Origin: Pirellulales bacterium
GTDB lineage: Bacteria > Planctomycetota > Planctomycetia > Pirellulales > Lacipirellulaceae
Length of the DNA stretch: 64,000 bases
Assembly: GCA_022841705.1 (NCBI GenBank)
Contig: JALHQZ010000004.1
Coordinates: 294,886-358,885, forward strand
Direction of reading: 5' to 3'
A program made the translations under genes and the position numbers. Shown piece by piece: positions 1 through 9,555 of this stretch (the first letter of the stretch is position 1; the number at the start of each line of letters is the position of its first letter). Under the pieces are notes generated by a model that saw nothing but the letters and a program-made list of their open reading frames with translations, was not told where the DNA came from and did not search any database.

Positions 1-1364
1 ACCCCGTCGGTGCAATTTTGGCCACCATTGTCTTTGAAGAGATTATCGCTGCGCGGCGATTTCCCACCACCGGAGGCGCGCTACTCGTGTTGCTGCGCTG
101 CGGATTGATCGCCGTCGTGTTCGGGTTCGTTGGCACGCGGCTGCTGTTGGAAGTGATGAAACGGTTCTGGCTGCCCGACTACTTGCACGGCATGGCCTTC
201 TTGGCGCTGGCGCTGGCGGCCTTTGCTACCTCCAATGCCGTACAGCCTGAGTCGGGGCTTGCCACCATCACGCTGATGGGCATTGTGTTGGCCAATCAGC
301 GCGTGGTATCGATCCAGCACATTGTGGAGTTCAATGAAAATCTTGGGGTGCTCTTGATTTCGTGTCTGTTTGTGGTGCTTGGCGCCCGGCTGCAGTTCAA
401 TGAACTGGTGGGGTTAGGAGGGGGTGGGCTTGCATTTGTGGCCTTACTGATTTTCGTGATCCGTCCCCTGGCGGTGATGTTGGCTCTGGTGGGCTCGCCG
501 ACGAACTTGCGCGAGCGACTGTTTCTATCGTTCTTAGCGCCGCGGGGAATCGTCGCGGCAGCGGTGGCTTCCGTCTTCGCACTGAAGATTGCAACCGTCG
601 CCGAACCAGGTGGGCGCCTGGCGCAGCAAGCCGCGATGTTGGCGCCGATCACATTCCTGGTGATTCTCGGCACCGTGACTTTCTATGCTTTGGTAGCGCC
701 GCTACTTGCCCGGTGGCTCGGGCTTGCCGACCAAGACCCTCAGGGCGTGTTGATCGCTGGCGCAGGACGTTTCAGCCAAGCTTTGGCGAAAACCCTGAAG
801 GGTGAAGGCATTACTGTCGCGATGATTGACTTGAATGAGACCTTGATATCCGCAGCCCAGGCAGCGGGCCTTGCAGCGTATCGGATGAATATTCTCTCCG
901 AGGGCGTACTGGATGAGTTGGATCTCAGTGGAATTGGCAAACTGCTGGCGATGACGCCGAATAACGAAGTCAACACTCTTGCTGCGCGTGAGTTCGCGCC
1001 CCAGTTCGGCCGTGCCAATGTTTTTCAGGTGTCCCCGAACAATACGCCCAATTGGACGCTTGAAAGCGGCCATCACCTTGGGGGCCGCGTACTATTTTGG
1101 GATGACCTGCCGTTGCGAGAATTGGAGGCCCGCTTGCAAGCGGGCGCCGTCATTACAGCCGCAAGGTTGACGGAGAGTCTTACTTGGCGCCAATTTTGTG
1201 ATCTATATGGGGCCAGCTATCGCTTGCTGGGAGTGATTCATGGACGATCGCTGACAATCTGCTCAGGAAAAATCGCCAATCCGCCTCAAGTGGGTCAGAC
1301 TGTCGTTGCATTGGTCGAACGGGAATTAGCCGCCGGTAGTACTTCGTCGTCGAATGCCGAATAA
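1..1364 (+). CDS. CPA1-type cation/proton antiporter with C-terminal TrkA-N domain (5' end outside window)
   Basis: Monovalent cation:proton antiporter of the inner membrane with a cytosolic nucleotide-binding regulatory domain. The frame is open to base 1 and reads PVGAILATIVFEEII, the segment that follows the Asp of the conserved CPA1 'DPVGAIL' transport motif, so the true start lies upstream and the TTG at 18 is not a start. About six hydrophobic segments follow, including LAPRGIVAAAVASVFALK, a second typical CPA1 signature. From about residue 240 a Rossmann domain begins (VLIAGAGRFSQALA), matching TrkA-N/KTN domains that bind NAD(H). Family is secure; the ion (Na+ or K+) is not. Confidence 0.9.
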   Translation, partial: PVGAILATIVFEEIIAARRFPTTGGALLVLLRCGLIAVVFGFVGTRLLLEVMKRFWLPDYLHGMAFLALALAAFATSNAVQPESGLATITLMGIVLANQRVVSIQHIVEFNENLGVLLISCLFVVLGARLQFNELVGLGGGGLAFVALLIFVIRPLAVMLALVGSPTNLRERLFLSFLAPRGIVAAAVASVFALKIATVAEPGGRLAQQAAMLAPITFLVILGTVTFYALVAPLLARWLGLADQDPQGVLIAGAGRFSQALAKTLKGEGITVAMIDLNETLISAAQAAGLAAYRMNILSEGVLDELDLSGIGKLLAMTPNNEVNTLAAREFAPQFGRANVFQVSPNNTPNWTLESGHHLGGRVLFWDDLPLRELEARLQAGAVITAARLTESLTWRQFCDLYGASYRLLGVIHGRSLTICSGKIANPPQVGQTVVALVERELAAGSTSSSNAE

Positions 1365-1513
1365 ATCGATTGTCGAGCAGTTTTTTCTGACTCGGATCCT
1401 GAAGTCGGCAGAGCATCAGCTCGCTTACTGGCTCTGTTTGACCATCAAGCCGAACTGCCCCACAATGCATTTGTGCGTACACGGAAGACCCAACCTTTCA
1501 GGAGTAGGCAGCT

Positions 1514-2812
1514 ATGTCTCGGCCAATTCTGTTTGATGCCTCGGAGTATAGTCAGCTCACGGCGGAAGAGCGCTCCCTGTTGTTGGAGGGTTATCATCAA
1601 GCAGTGCTTGCGCTGAAGAAGAATATCACTCCGCTTGGTTTTTCCGCGTGCTCATTGGCGGACAATGTGGTTACTGGAACCGATGCTAATTATCGAGCCG
1701 TGTGGGCACGCGACGGAGCCAAGTGCGTCGCCTGGACAGCGAATCTCGTCGATGAAGAAGTACGCCAGTGTCAGGAACAAACCTTACGTTCCATACTCAG
1801 CAATCAAGGGCCGGCGGGGCAGCTTCCGGCGTACATCACCGTGGATGATGGGCTGGCCGAATACGGCGGCGTTGGGGGAATTACTTCAATCGATAGCGCC
1901 CTCTGGATCTTTGTCGCCGTTTGGGAATACTGCCACAGTCATAACGACTACGCGCTGCTGAAAGAATACGAGCCGGTGCTGTCGCGCACGATGGAGTGGC
2001 TCAGCGGGTTGGATTCCAACAATTGCGGATTGCTTGAGATCCCCGAAGCCGGTGACTGGACCGATCTGTTCGCCCGCAGCTATCACGTGCTGTACGACGA
2101 GGTTTTGTGGTTTCGCAGCCTCAATTACTTTGCCAAAATGCTGCGGAATCTGGGGTACGAGGAGCGCGCCGTGCAGCAGGAGACCAAAGCGAAACGAGTT
2201 CGCCGCGTCATCCTCGACAAATTCTGGCCGACCACATCGAGCGTCGAACCTGGCCACGGTCCTCACTTTAGCGACGTGCAGTTCGAGCTCGGCGACGTGC
2301 GGTATTTGGTCGCACAGGTCTCCCCGTTTAGTTACAGTTGGCGCTGCGACGTATACGGAAATCTGATGGCTTACCTAGCAAACGTGCTGGACAAAGATCG
2401 CGCAATGATGACGTTTCGGTTTCTCTGGGGCGTGGGAGCGAACGATCCAGCGCCCGTCAAGAATGTCTACCCTCCCATCCAGGCGGGCGATCCGGAGTGG
2501 CGTGATTACTTCACCGTCAATTTACTGAATCTTCCCAACCACTACCACAACGGAGGAATTTGGCCCTTTATTGGGGGATTGTGGGTTCGCTATCTGCACA
2601 AGCTGGGATTTCAAGACTTAGCCTGTCGCGAACTTGTGAAACTGACGGTGCTTAACTCGAAAGGCATTAGCCAAGAATGGGAGTTCAACGAATGGCATCA
2701 CGGTGTCACCGGACGCCCCATGGGAAAGGCCTTTCAGGCATGGAGCGCGGCCAGCTATATTCGCGCTTGTCATGATCTGCATCTCGAGCCCGACGCCACC
2801 GATCACGCTTAA
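1514..2812 (+). CDS. (alpha/alpha)6-barrel glycosidase, amylo-1,6-glucosidase / GH100-invertase-like
   Basis: Predicted cytosolic sugar hydrolase of 432 aa without a signal peptide. Aromatic and acidic motifs spaced along the chain (RAVWARDGAK, EAGDWTDLFARSYHVLYDE, YHNGGIWPFIGGLW, EWEFNEWHHGVTG) fit the alpha/alpha barrel shared by debranching-type glucosidases, GH100 neutral invertases and MGH1-like glycerate-glycoside hydrolases. An AGGAG box sits 9 bases before the ATG. The convergent neighbours are a sucrose-phosphatase-like HAD enzyme and a sucrose-synthase-like glycosyltransferase, so a role in turning over sucrose or a related glycosyl solute is inferred. The substrate cannot be fixed from sequence alone. 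Confidence 0.75.
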   Translation: MSRPILFDASEYSQLTAEERSLLLEGYHQAVLALKKNITPLGFSACSLADNVVTGTDANYRAVWARDGAKCVAWTANLVDEEVRQCQEQTLRSILSNQGPAGQLPAYITVDDGLAEYGGVGGITSIDSALWIFVAVWEYCHSHNDYALLKEYEPVLSRTMEWLSGLDSNNCGLLEIPEAGDWTDLFARSYHVLYDEVLWFRSLNYFAKMLRNLGYEERAVQQETKAKRVRRVILDKFWPTTSSVEPGHGPHFSDVQFELGDVRYLVAQVSPFSYSWRCDVYGNLMAYLANVLDKDRAMMTFRFLWGVGANDPAPVKNVYPPIQAGDPEWRDYFTVNLLNLPNHYHNGGIWPFIGGLWVRYLHKLGFQDLACRELVKLTVLNSKGISQEWEFNEWHHGVTGRPMGKAFQAWSAASYIRACHDLHLEPDATDHA

Positions 2813-2873
2813 CCACATGATCGGGTGAGTACGACAACTGCGAGTTTGTGCGAGTCAAGTTGGCTGTGATTGC

Positions 2874-3470
2874 TCAAGAGTCCTTGAGCTTGGTGGGCGA
2901 ATCGACCGGAACTTTCTTAAGTTGCCGCATGGCAACGCCAGAAACCGCTCCGCCAGGGCGATCGCGATGAACCGCTAACGACCAGCACTTCCGCGCCATC
3001 GCTTCATTCCCGGCGGCTTCCAGCATGTTTCCCAACAACAAGCATAAAGTCGGGTACTCGCGATAGGTGTTGACGAGCTCCGACATGGCTTTCATCGCAT
3101 CTTGGCGAACGCCAACGTGATACGATAAGAACGCGTCGTGAAGCGCGGCGGCGATTACGCGCTCCTCGCCCTGGAAGGCTTCAGCCAGGGACTGGCTGCA
3201 CTTGTCGAAATGGCGAGCGGCCGCTTCGCAGAATGCCTGCATGATGAAGGCCCGCGGGCCCCGATCCGGAAACTCCTCCAGCCGCTCGAATAGTTTGGCG
3301 GCATAGGTTACGTCGCCCTTCTCCAGCAACGAACAGCCAAGGGAAAAAGCTTGCTCGTACGTCAGTTCTTGTGTCCGACCTCCAATCGATACTCCAATCT
3401 GCCGGGGCGTAGGAAACCACCATTCGGGCTTCGTATCGTCGAGATCATCGCGTTCCTCTGAACTCGCCAT
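2874..3470 (-). CDS. TPR-like hypothetical protein
   Basis: Soluble protein of about 198 aa. The N-terminus is acidic (MASSEERDDLDDTKPEWWFPT) and is followed by helical pairs with alternating small and aromatic residues (about 50-180), as in tetratricopeptide-type scaffolds. A start further upstream at 3512 would overlap the HAD gene, but AAGGA lies 9 bases before the ATG at 3470, which decides the start. It is the last gene of a minus-strand trio with the HAD phosphatase and glycosyltransferase, so an accessory role in that pathway is possible. No specific function recognised. Confidence 0.65.
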   Translation of the reverse strand: MASSEERDDLDDTKPEWWFPTPRQIGVSIGGRTQELTYEQAFSLGCSLLEKGDVTYAAKLFERLEEFPDRGPRAFIMQAFCEAAARHFDKCSQSLAEAFQGEERVIAAALHDAFLSYHVGVRQDAMKAMSELVNTYREYPTLCLLLGNMLEAAGNEAMARKCWSLAVHRDRPGGAVSGVAMRQLKKVPVDSPTKLKDS

Positions 3471-3495
3471 AACCAGCTGTCCTTTGTAAGAGCGT

Positions 3496-4248
3496 TCATG
3501 CTGTAATATCAATTGGCAGCTCGCATTGATCGTGGAACCAATAATTCAGTCCCTCAATCACTCCATCTGCGAACGAGCGTGAAGCGTGATAGGTATCCAC
3601 CGAATCGAGAGACTTCAGATCCGCGTCCGCGTTGGCGACCACCACGCCCTGAAAGCCCCGTTGAAACATTGAAGCGTCGTTGCCCGTGTTTCCCGCGACA
3701 CAGACTCGCCGCGGATCCAGTCTCCAACGACGGACGACATGGTCCGTCGCGGCGCCCTTGCTCACACCCGCCGGGACAATATCCAAGTCGCGGCGCGAAC
3801 TGTACACGAGTTCGACAAGTTGGCCGTGCCGTTCTAACGTGTCGGACAGTCGCTCGAGCAGTTCCGGGTCAATATTCCACGCAAAATAGCTGATCTTGTA
3901 GTACGAAAGATACTCGCGCGGTTGAACCGTTAGTCCTTCGTACGATTCGCATAAGCTACGGACCAAAAAGGGATTCCAGTAGGTCGAAAGCGGGGGCCAG
4001 AGTGGCATTCTGCGCCTTCGCGAAACCTCGAAGATCTCCGTCCCCAACCCACCGATTATCGCGTCAGGCTGCGGTAATTGGGTGCGAGAAATTGATTCCA
4101 AAATCGAGGAGACGAAGCGCCCGGAAGCATATACCAACCGGTATTGACGCTTCATCGGTTCGTACCACTCGGCAAACCGACTCAGCGCCGCGTTATCGCC
4201 AAGTAAGGTCCCATCCAAGTCGCTGACCAAAACGTTCAGGCGCTCCAT
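3496..4248 (-). CDS. HAD-superfamily phosphatase, sucrose-6F-phosphate phosphatase-like
   Basis: Predicted cytosolic phosphatase, 250 aa. Motif I is SDLDGTLL (Asp10 nucleophile, Asp12 acid/base), motif II lies in YASGR, the cap region carries GGLGTEIFE, and the C-terminal half has GVSKGAA and the Mg-binding GNTGNDASMF loop (motif IV). This order is that of the S6PP/Cof-type HAD enzymes that remove phosphate from sucrose-6F-phosphate or mannosyl-3-phosphoglycerate. It overlaps the upstream glycosyltransferase by 13 bases, so the two are translated from one message, and the pair forms a synthase-then-phosphatase step. Product assignment as sucrose is inferred. Confidence 0.8.
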   Translation of the reverse strand: MERLNVLVSDLDGTLLGDNAALSRFAEWYEPMKRQYRLVYASGRFVSSILESISRTQLPQPDAIIGGLGTEIFEVSRRRRMPLWPPLSTYWNPFLVRSLCESYEGLTVQPREYLSYYKISYFAWNIDPELLERLSDTLERHGQLVELVYSSRRDLDIVPAGVSKGAATDHVVRRWRLDPRRVCVAGNTGNDASMFQRGFQGVVVANADADLKSLDSVDTYHASRSFADGVIEGLNYWFHDQCELPIDITA

Positions 4249-5576
4249 AGCGGTTCCTCCGTGATCAGGTCGTTGGGTGGCGCCTCTTCAATTCGGAACT
4301 CGGAATTGTAAAGCTCTCGCCGAGCCTCGAGCGCCAGCAACAGCTGCTGTGCAACGCCCGACCAGGTGTAGCTAGCGCGGGCCTTCCGCGGTCCAAACTT
4401 TGCTAATTGGGCGGAGATTCGAGGATGCTGTAAGACAATCGCGAGCGTGTGCCCGAAGGCTTCGTGGTCGAATGGGTTCGCGTAGAGGGCTTCAATGCCC
4501 CAGGCGACTTGTTCGCACAGTCCGCCTTCGGTGGTGGCGACCACTGGCGTCCCACAGGCCATTGCTTCGATGGCTGTCATGCCGAACGGCTCGTAACGGC
4601 TGCTGAGGGCGAACACATCCGCGGCTCGATAGTGGTCGGCCAGTTGATCGTCCGGAATGTAGTCTTTAAAGATCACCTGCTTGTCGATTTTCAGCTCGCG
4701 AGCCAAGTCGTGTAATCCGTTCAGAATTTGGCGTTCTGCTTCGTTGGGCTCGGACGAGCCAATCGCGAGGAGGAGCCGGGCCTCCGGTACACGCTGAAAG
4801 ACAACCGGCATCGCGCGCAACAGCAGGTCGTAGCCTTTGTTTTTCGCCAACCGTCCCAAGGCGAGCACCAGCGGACCGCGAACGCCGAGATTCCGTTTCA
4901 TGGCCGTTCGTGAAGCCAAGGAGACGGGGTAAAATCGCTGGTCGTCATAGCCTGGAGGAATAACGCGAATCTTGTCTCGGGGCACATCGTATTCGCTATC
5001 GATCAAGAGATCACGCTGCGTCGGCGTGGTTGCGACCACCAAATCGCACTCATCGTAGATGACCTTCTCCGTGCGAATTCGCTGGTGAAAGTTGTACCGC
5101 GCTTCAAGTTCCAAGGGGTCTCCATCCATGTTGTCGCGCTTCCAAGCACCGATCGAATGCGGCGTATGAATGTGCGAGGCGCCCAGCCGAGACGCCAGCA
5201 GATGACCCGCGAGACCAGCATCCCAGTAGTGGCTATTCAACAGTGTGTATTTCAGTCGTTCGACCTTAATCCAGCGCGCAGCGTTCTCGACCCATTCCGG
5301 GATTGAATCGCAGAGTGTCTCCTTGGGGATAAAATGCTCTCCGCCACACGGCAGACGCACAATCCGCACGCGCTTGTTGACGGTTTCGATCATCGGCTGG
5401 TCGTCGAATCGCCGCGTGAGAATGTCGACGCGATATCCCATCCGCGCCATACATTTTGACAATTCCAACACATACACCACTTGGCCGCCGGTATCAGGCA
5501 TCCCGAATTCCGGTTCCGCCCCGACATAGCCGTGGGTGGTAATCATCATAATTCGGCGTGGATCGCGGGACTTCAT
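4236..5576 (-). CDS. GT4 glycosyltransferase, sucrose(-phosphate) synthase-like
   Basis: Transfers a sugar from a nucleotide-sugar donor; 446 aa, GT-B fold. The N-terminal half carries MPDTGGQVVYVLELSKCM, the DTGGQ signature typical of sucrose-phosphate and sucrose synthases, and HTPHSIGAWKRD. The C-terminal half has SRYEPFGMTAIEAMACGTP, the E-x7-E donor-binding motif of GT4 enzymes. The start at 5576 is preceded by AAGGAA with 8 bases of spacing; a longer reading to 5687 adds only Arg-rich non-conserved sequence. With the overlapping HAD phosphatase it makes a two-step sucrose-type synthesis unit. Confidence 0.85.
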   Translation of the reverse strand: MKSRDPRRIMMITTHGYVGAEPEFGMPDTGGQVVYVLELSKCMARMGYRVDILTRRFDDQPMIETVNKRVRIVRLPCGGEHFIPKETLCDSIPEWVENAARWIKVERLKYTLLNSHYWDAGLAGHLLASRLGASHIHTPHSIGAWKRDNMDGDPLELEARYNFHQRIRTEKVIYDECDLVVATTPTQRDLLIDSEYDVPRDKIRVIPPGYDDQRFYPVSLASRTAMKRNLGVRGPLVLALGRLAKNKGYDLLLRAMPVVFQRVPEARLLLAIGSSEPNEAERQILNGLHDLARELKIDKQVIFKDYIPDDQLADHYRAADVFALSSRYEPFGMTAIEAMACGTPVVATTEGGLCEQVAWGIEALYANPFDHEAFGHTLAIVLQHPRISAQLAKFGPRKARASYTWSGVAQQLLLALEARRELYNSEFRIEEAPPNDLITEEPLWSA

Positions 5577-6345
5577 GGCTAATTTCCTTCGGCTTCCTGC
5601 TGGGGGTGAGGGGCTGGCGTCGACGCGACACAACTGCGTAAACCATGCGCATCGGCAGCGCGCGTGAGCGCGCATACGAACGCTCAAACGGTGGTGTTCG
5701 CTCAGAGTTCAGGACCTTGCCGAGCAACAGAGGTGGCGAGGCGTAGTCGTTAGCCGCCAGAGACGACTGCGGGAGCCAGATTCAACGTGAACTCACTCCC
5801 GCCGAGGCAGTGAGAATCACCACCCGCCACCGTTCGTGATGAAGAGGCAGAGATAGAGCGCGTGCTCGAAAACCATCATCGCGTTGACAATTTGTCCCAT
5901 CGCTTCAGCCATTTGAGGAAAGCAGGGAGTCAATACCGCTCACAACCACCGTAGACCTTTGCCAAGCCGTTGGCAACCCCACCTTAAGTGGGGTCCTAAA
6001 CTCTCTGCATACACACGGAATCGATCACACGGGTGGAGTCAGTACGATCGGCAGCATTGCTAACAACCAAGTTTCCCGATGGGTACTCGACACTTGGGTA
6101 GGAGATAGAGCGCCACGCGACCGACAGGTGAAATAGGAGTTGTTGGTGCGTCCACGATCAGGTTTTTGACGTCTCCTCTGAGTCGCTGAAGGCGAATGAT
6201 GCTCAGTCAACTACGGCGCACGCTTTGCGGACGAAGAGTGGCTGACGCACTGCTTGCACTATTCATCGACAGCAATTTCAGCGAATACGGCTTCTCCTAC
6301 TCAAGGTGTAGTGGATAGGCCCAATTCGTGGAGAGGTAGAAAACT
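5577..6345. other. Intergenic region, 769 bp, mostly featureless
   Basis: Upstream of the minus-strand glycosyltransferase operon, so it should hold its promoter. One hairpin is described separately. On the minus strand 5817-5912 could encode a 31-aa hydrophobic peptide (starting MAEAMGQIVNAMMVFEHALY), but no clear ribosome binding site precedes it, so it is not called as a gene. Nothing else recognised. Confidence 0.5.
5976..5994. terminator. Possible hairpin, 7-bp stem
   Basis: ACCCCAC and GTGGGGT form a perfect 7-bp stem with a 5-base CTTAA loop. No T-run follows on either strand, so terminator activity is uncertain; it may be only a stable stem in the untranslated region. Confidence 0.35.
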
Positions 6346-6630
6346 GTGATCGCAACCTCAAGCTGCAATTATTCGTCCACACGAAGGTCTTGCGAATACT
6401 GGGAGTTCGCTGGTCGCCGATCGATCAGCGTGAGCGTTTTCGACTCGAGCGTCCAATTTCTTGCCGGGCTTGTGGGGGCGAAATCCGTAGCTCCCCATCT
6501 GCACCTGACCGTGCCTCGACCCAACCCAAACCCGCTTCCCCCGGGTCCACCGAATCCACAACCGGAACCGTTACCACAGCCGAATCCCTTACCGCATCCC
6601 GTCCCACCCCCGATTCCAGGTCCGATCTAA
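6346..6630 (+). CDS. Small proline-rich hypothetical protein
   Basis: Open frame of 94 codons with a GTG start and a GGAGAGG box 9 bases upstream. The last 45 residues are almost only Pro, Asn, Gln, Gly and Leu in PxP-like order (PRPNPNPLPPGPPNPQPE and onward), ending in PGPI. Such a tail could be an extended cell-envelope spacer. The first half shows no convincing signal peptide or known domain. A biased CCN tract can also create a false frame, so the gene is tentative. The BON-MscS gene follows 38 bases downstream. Confidence 0.35.
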   Translation: MIATSSCNYSSTRRSCEYWEFAGRRSISVSVFDSSVQFLAGLVGAKSVAPHLHLTVPRPNPNPLPPGPPNPQPEPLPQPNPLPHPVPPPIPGPI

Positions 6631-6668
6631 TGCACCCGCGATACTAGCTGCGTGACAAGGATTGAGTT

Positions 6669-8228
6669 GTGCCCATAACTGCAAGTCTAGCCAGTAGCGT
6701 GCGCGAAACGGTGGCAGGGCGTCGCAGTCAGTGCGAACGGGAACGCGGGATCAGGGTGAACGCTCAGCTTCGTTGCGGCACACGGTTGATGCTAGTTTTA
6801 ACGACCATCTGCTTTGTCTCTGTTTCTCCCGCTTCGTCTCTAAGTGCGCAAGTAAAAATCGATGCAGCTGATGCGACACCTGAGGCGACCACTTCGGAAA
6901 AAGAAAACCCGGCCCCGGCGCCTGCGAAGGTCGACGTCACTCCTCAAGCGCACGATGATGAGATCAGTAAGCGGCTGCAGAGAGTTCTTGCGGCGACCAA
7001 CTGGTTCAGTGATCCGCAAGTTGAGGTTCAAGAAGGAGTCGTGTTTCTAAGCGGCCAGACAGAGACCGCCGATCTCAAAAAATGGGCTGGAGACCTGGCA
7101 CGCAATACTCAGGACGTTGTCGCCGTCGCCAACCGCATCGAGGTTTCCGAGCGGTCCTTCTGGGACTTTCAGCCAGCGTGGACGGGAGTGGGCGAACTCT
7201 GGCGCGACTTTATCCGCGCTCTCCCTTTGTTCGTCTTGGCGCTTCTAATCGTAATGCTTTCGGCGGGAGCGGGGGTGCTCGCCACCCGCACGGGGCGGGC
7301 ATTGCTACGTGAACGCGTCCGAGCGACGCTGCTGAGAAATGTCGTGGCGCGCGCATTCGGGGTGATAGTGTTTCTGTTTGGCGTGTACCTCATTCTTAGA
7401 ATTTCCGGGTTGACTCAACTGGCGCTAACCGTGGTTGGCGGCACGGGACTAATCGGACTGGCTGTCGGTATCGCGTTCCGGGACATCACCGAGAACTTTC
7501 TGGCCAGTATCTTCCTCAGCATGCAGCAGCCCTTCGAGACGCGCGATCTCGTTGAGGTGGCTGGTGTCACGGGATACGTGCAGCAATTGAACGTCCGCAC
7601 CACAATTTTGATGACTCTCAACGGCAATCTTGTACAAATTCCCAACGCGACCGTTTATAAGAGCAACATCCGCAACTTCACCGTGAACGCCAACTTGCGC
7701 GAAGATTTTGTCGTTGGGATCGGCTATGACGACTCCGTTGATAAAGCGCAAGAGATTGCCCGGAAAGTCCTCGCGGATCATCCGGCAGTAATCAACGATC
7801 CCGAGCCGTCGGTGCTTGCGGACAGTTTTGGGACATCGACGGTCAACCTGCGGGTCTACTTTTGGCTCAACGGGCGCGAGCACAGCAGTCTGAAAGTGCG
7901 GTCATCGGTAATCCGGCTGGTGAAGATCGCCTTTCAGAATCATGGCATTTCCATGCCCGACCAGTCCCGTGAGGTCGTCTTTCCGCAGGGCATCCCTGTC
8001 ACCCTGCTTAATGGTAATGCGGAAGTGATCAGTAAGGACCGAAAGAGTAAGCGGCCGGCGCAACACGATGTTGATGCCGCCTCCACGAAAGCCGAAGGTG
8101 GACTCGACAGTGAGGCCGCTGTCATCGGCGATCAGGCCCGACAAGTCAAACCGTTGAACGACGGAGAGAATCTCTTGAAGGCTACTCCCTTCTCTGACCC
8201 GCATGAGGACCGGGTGTTGGATTCCTAA
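6669..8228 (+). CDS. MscS-family mechanosensitive channel with periplasmic BON domain
   Basis: Small-conductance mechanosensitive channel of the inner membrane that releases solutes on hypo-osmotic shock. A signal peptide (about MLVLTTICFVSVSPASSLSA) is followed by a Pro/Glu linker, a BON domain (about 95-160; ISKRLQRVLAATNWF, VFLSGQTET), then membrane helices and the MscS pore/beta domain (GGTGLIGLAVGIAFRD; PFETRDLVEV; IPNATVYKSNIRNFT). The C-terminal 80 residues are hydrophilic. The start is uncertain: GTG at 6669, GTG at 6756 (closest to GGGA) or ATG at 6789 all keep the signal peptide. BON domains bind lipid or envelope surfaces. Confidence 0.88.
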   Translation: MPITASLASSVRETVAGRRSQCERERGIRVNAQLRCGTRLMLVLTTICFVSVSPASSLSAQVKIDAADATPEATTSEKENPAPAPAKVDVTPQAHDDEISKRLQRVLAATNWFSDPQVEVQEGVVFLSGQTETADLKKWAGDLARNTQDVVAVANRIEVSERSFWDFQPAWTGVGELWRDFIRALPLFVLALLIVMLSAGAGVLATRTGRALLRERVRATLLRNVVARAFGVIVFLFGVYLILRISGLTQLALTVVGGTGLIGLAVGIAFRDITENFLASIFLSMQQPFETRDLVEVAGVTGYVQQLNVRTTILMTLNGNLVQIPNATVYKSNIRNFTVNANLREDFVVGIGYDDSVDKAQEIARKVLADHPAVINDPEPSVLADSFGTSTVNLRVYFWLNGREHSSLKVRSSVIRLVKIAFQNHGISMPDQSREVVFPQGIPVTLLNGNAEVISKDRKSKRPAQHDVDAASTKAEGGLDSEAAVIGDQARQVKPLNDGENLLKATPFSDPHEDRVLDS

Positions 8229-8433
8229 GCTGCTTAAACCTAATCCGGCTTATGAATACCACACTAGATCGGTTGTAATACGAGGTGCCATCAAGTTTGC
8301 CCATCGATTCCGTCGCTCGCCTTATTGGGTTTTATGTTGAACAGTGCAAGATTGAGAGAATCGATTGGCCACGACAAGTTGCGGCGAACGAGAGCCGAAG
8401 GTCGACCTTACGCATCACTAGGATGAGAAGAGC

Positions 8434-9489
8434 ATGTCCGACGCTGCTGAGGGAATGATACAGCTCGCAAAGCGAACTGCGACCATATGTGCGGTCGTTG
8501 CATTGATAATCGTTGTCTTGCTGGGGATCGGCAGCGCGATCGACGTGATCCTTATTCTCTTTAGCGGCTTGTTGGTCTCGATCTTTTTGCGCTCCCTAGC
8601 GCACCTACTCGGATGGTACACCAAGATGGGAGAACGATGGTCGCTGCTAGTCGTGGTGTTACTATTTCTGCTGCTGACGGTTGCAGGCGGATGGCTATTG
8701 GTTCCAAAAATTGCCGCGCAAATCGAGCAGTTTCAGCAGAAATGGCCGGAGTTCTTGGCCAGCTTTCGTGAGCAATTGAACGCGACCCCCTGGGGGAGCT
8801 GGCTCCTCAATCAGGAGCTTGGCGCGGGTCAATTCTTGCCAAAACCGCAGACGCTGTTGTCGGGCTCCGCCGGCGCTGCAACGTCCGCATTTGGTCTGGT
8901 TGGAGTGGTGGTCTTGATTGGTTTCGTGGGGTTGATGCTCGCGGCGCAACCGCAGGTCTACCAACAAGGATTATTGCGACTCATCCCCCCTTCACATCGT
9001 CCGCAAGCCAGAAGAATCCTCGATGAAAGTGGCGACGCGCTTCAATCGTTCCTGTCCGCGAAGATTATCGCGATGGTGTTGGTCGGATTTTTAACCTGGC
9101 TAGGGCTGCTTTTGCTGGAGATCGAACTGGCGGTAACACTCGCAATCGTTGCCGCACTGCTCACGTTCATTCCCAACTTCGGGCCTATCATTTCCGCCGT
9201 GCCTGCGGTGCTGCTAGGGCTGATGCAAGGTCCGATGACCGCCCTATGGGTGGTCTTGCTGTTCTTCGGCATTCAACTCATTGAAAGTTATCTGATCACG
9301 CCACTGATTCAGTACAGCGCTCTGTCACTGCCGCCGGTGCTTGTGATTGCAGCGCAGTTGGCCGCCAGTGTCTGGATGGGAGTCTTGGGTTTGGCCGTGG
9401 CGACGCCGCTGTTAATTGTGGTGATTGTCTTGGTCCGAAATCTCTACCTGGAGGGAGTATTGCAGGAAAAACCGGTAGCAAGCGAGTGA
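8434..9489 (+). CDS. AI-2E family transporter (PF01594-type)
   Basis: Polytopic inner-membrane protein of 351 aa with about eight hydrophobic helices in the arrangement of the AI-2 exporter/TqsA-like family: two N-terminal helices, a soluble central loop (about 90-140), then a C-terminal bundle with FIPNFGPIISAVPAVLLGL and QLIESYLITPLIQ, which are family signatures. Members include autoinducer-2 exporters and Na+/H+ antiporters, so the substrate is open. AGGA lies 12 bases before the ATG. Neighbours are stress and ion-transport membrane proteins on the same strand. Confidence 0.85.
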   Translation: MSDAAEGMIQLAKRTATICAVVALIIVVLLGIGSAIDVILILFSGLLVSIFLRSLAHLLGWYTKMGERWSLLVVVLLFLLLTVAGGWLLVPKIAAQIEQFQQKWPEFLASFREQLNATPWGSWLLNQELGAGQFLPKPQTLLSGSAGAATSAFGLVGVVVLIGFVGLMLAAQPQVYQQGLLRLIPPSHRPQARRILDESGDALQSFLSAKIIAMVLVGFLTWLGLLLLEIELAVTLAIVAALLTFIPNFGPIISAVPAVLLGLMQGPMTALWVVLLFFGIQLIESYLITPLIQYSALSLPPVLVIAAQLAASVWMGVLGLAVATPLLIVVIVLVRNLYLEGVLQEKPVASE

Positions 9490-9555
9490 ACGTGCGATGA
9501 TCTCAGTCAACAAATCAACCTTAGTGCTCTGTCTAAGATGGGAGGCGCCAAATCG

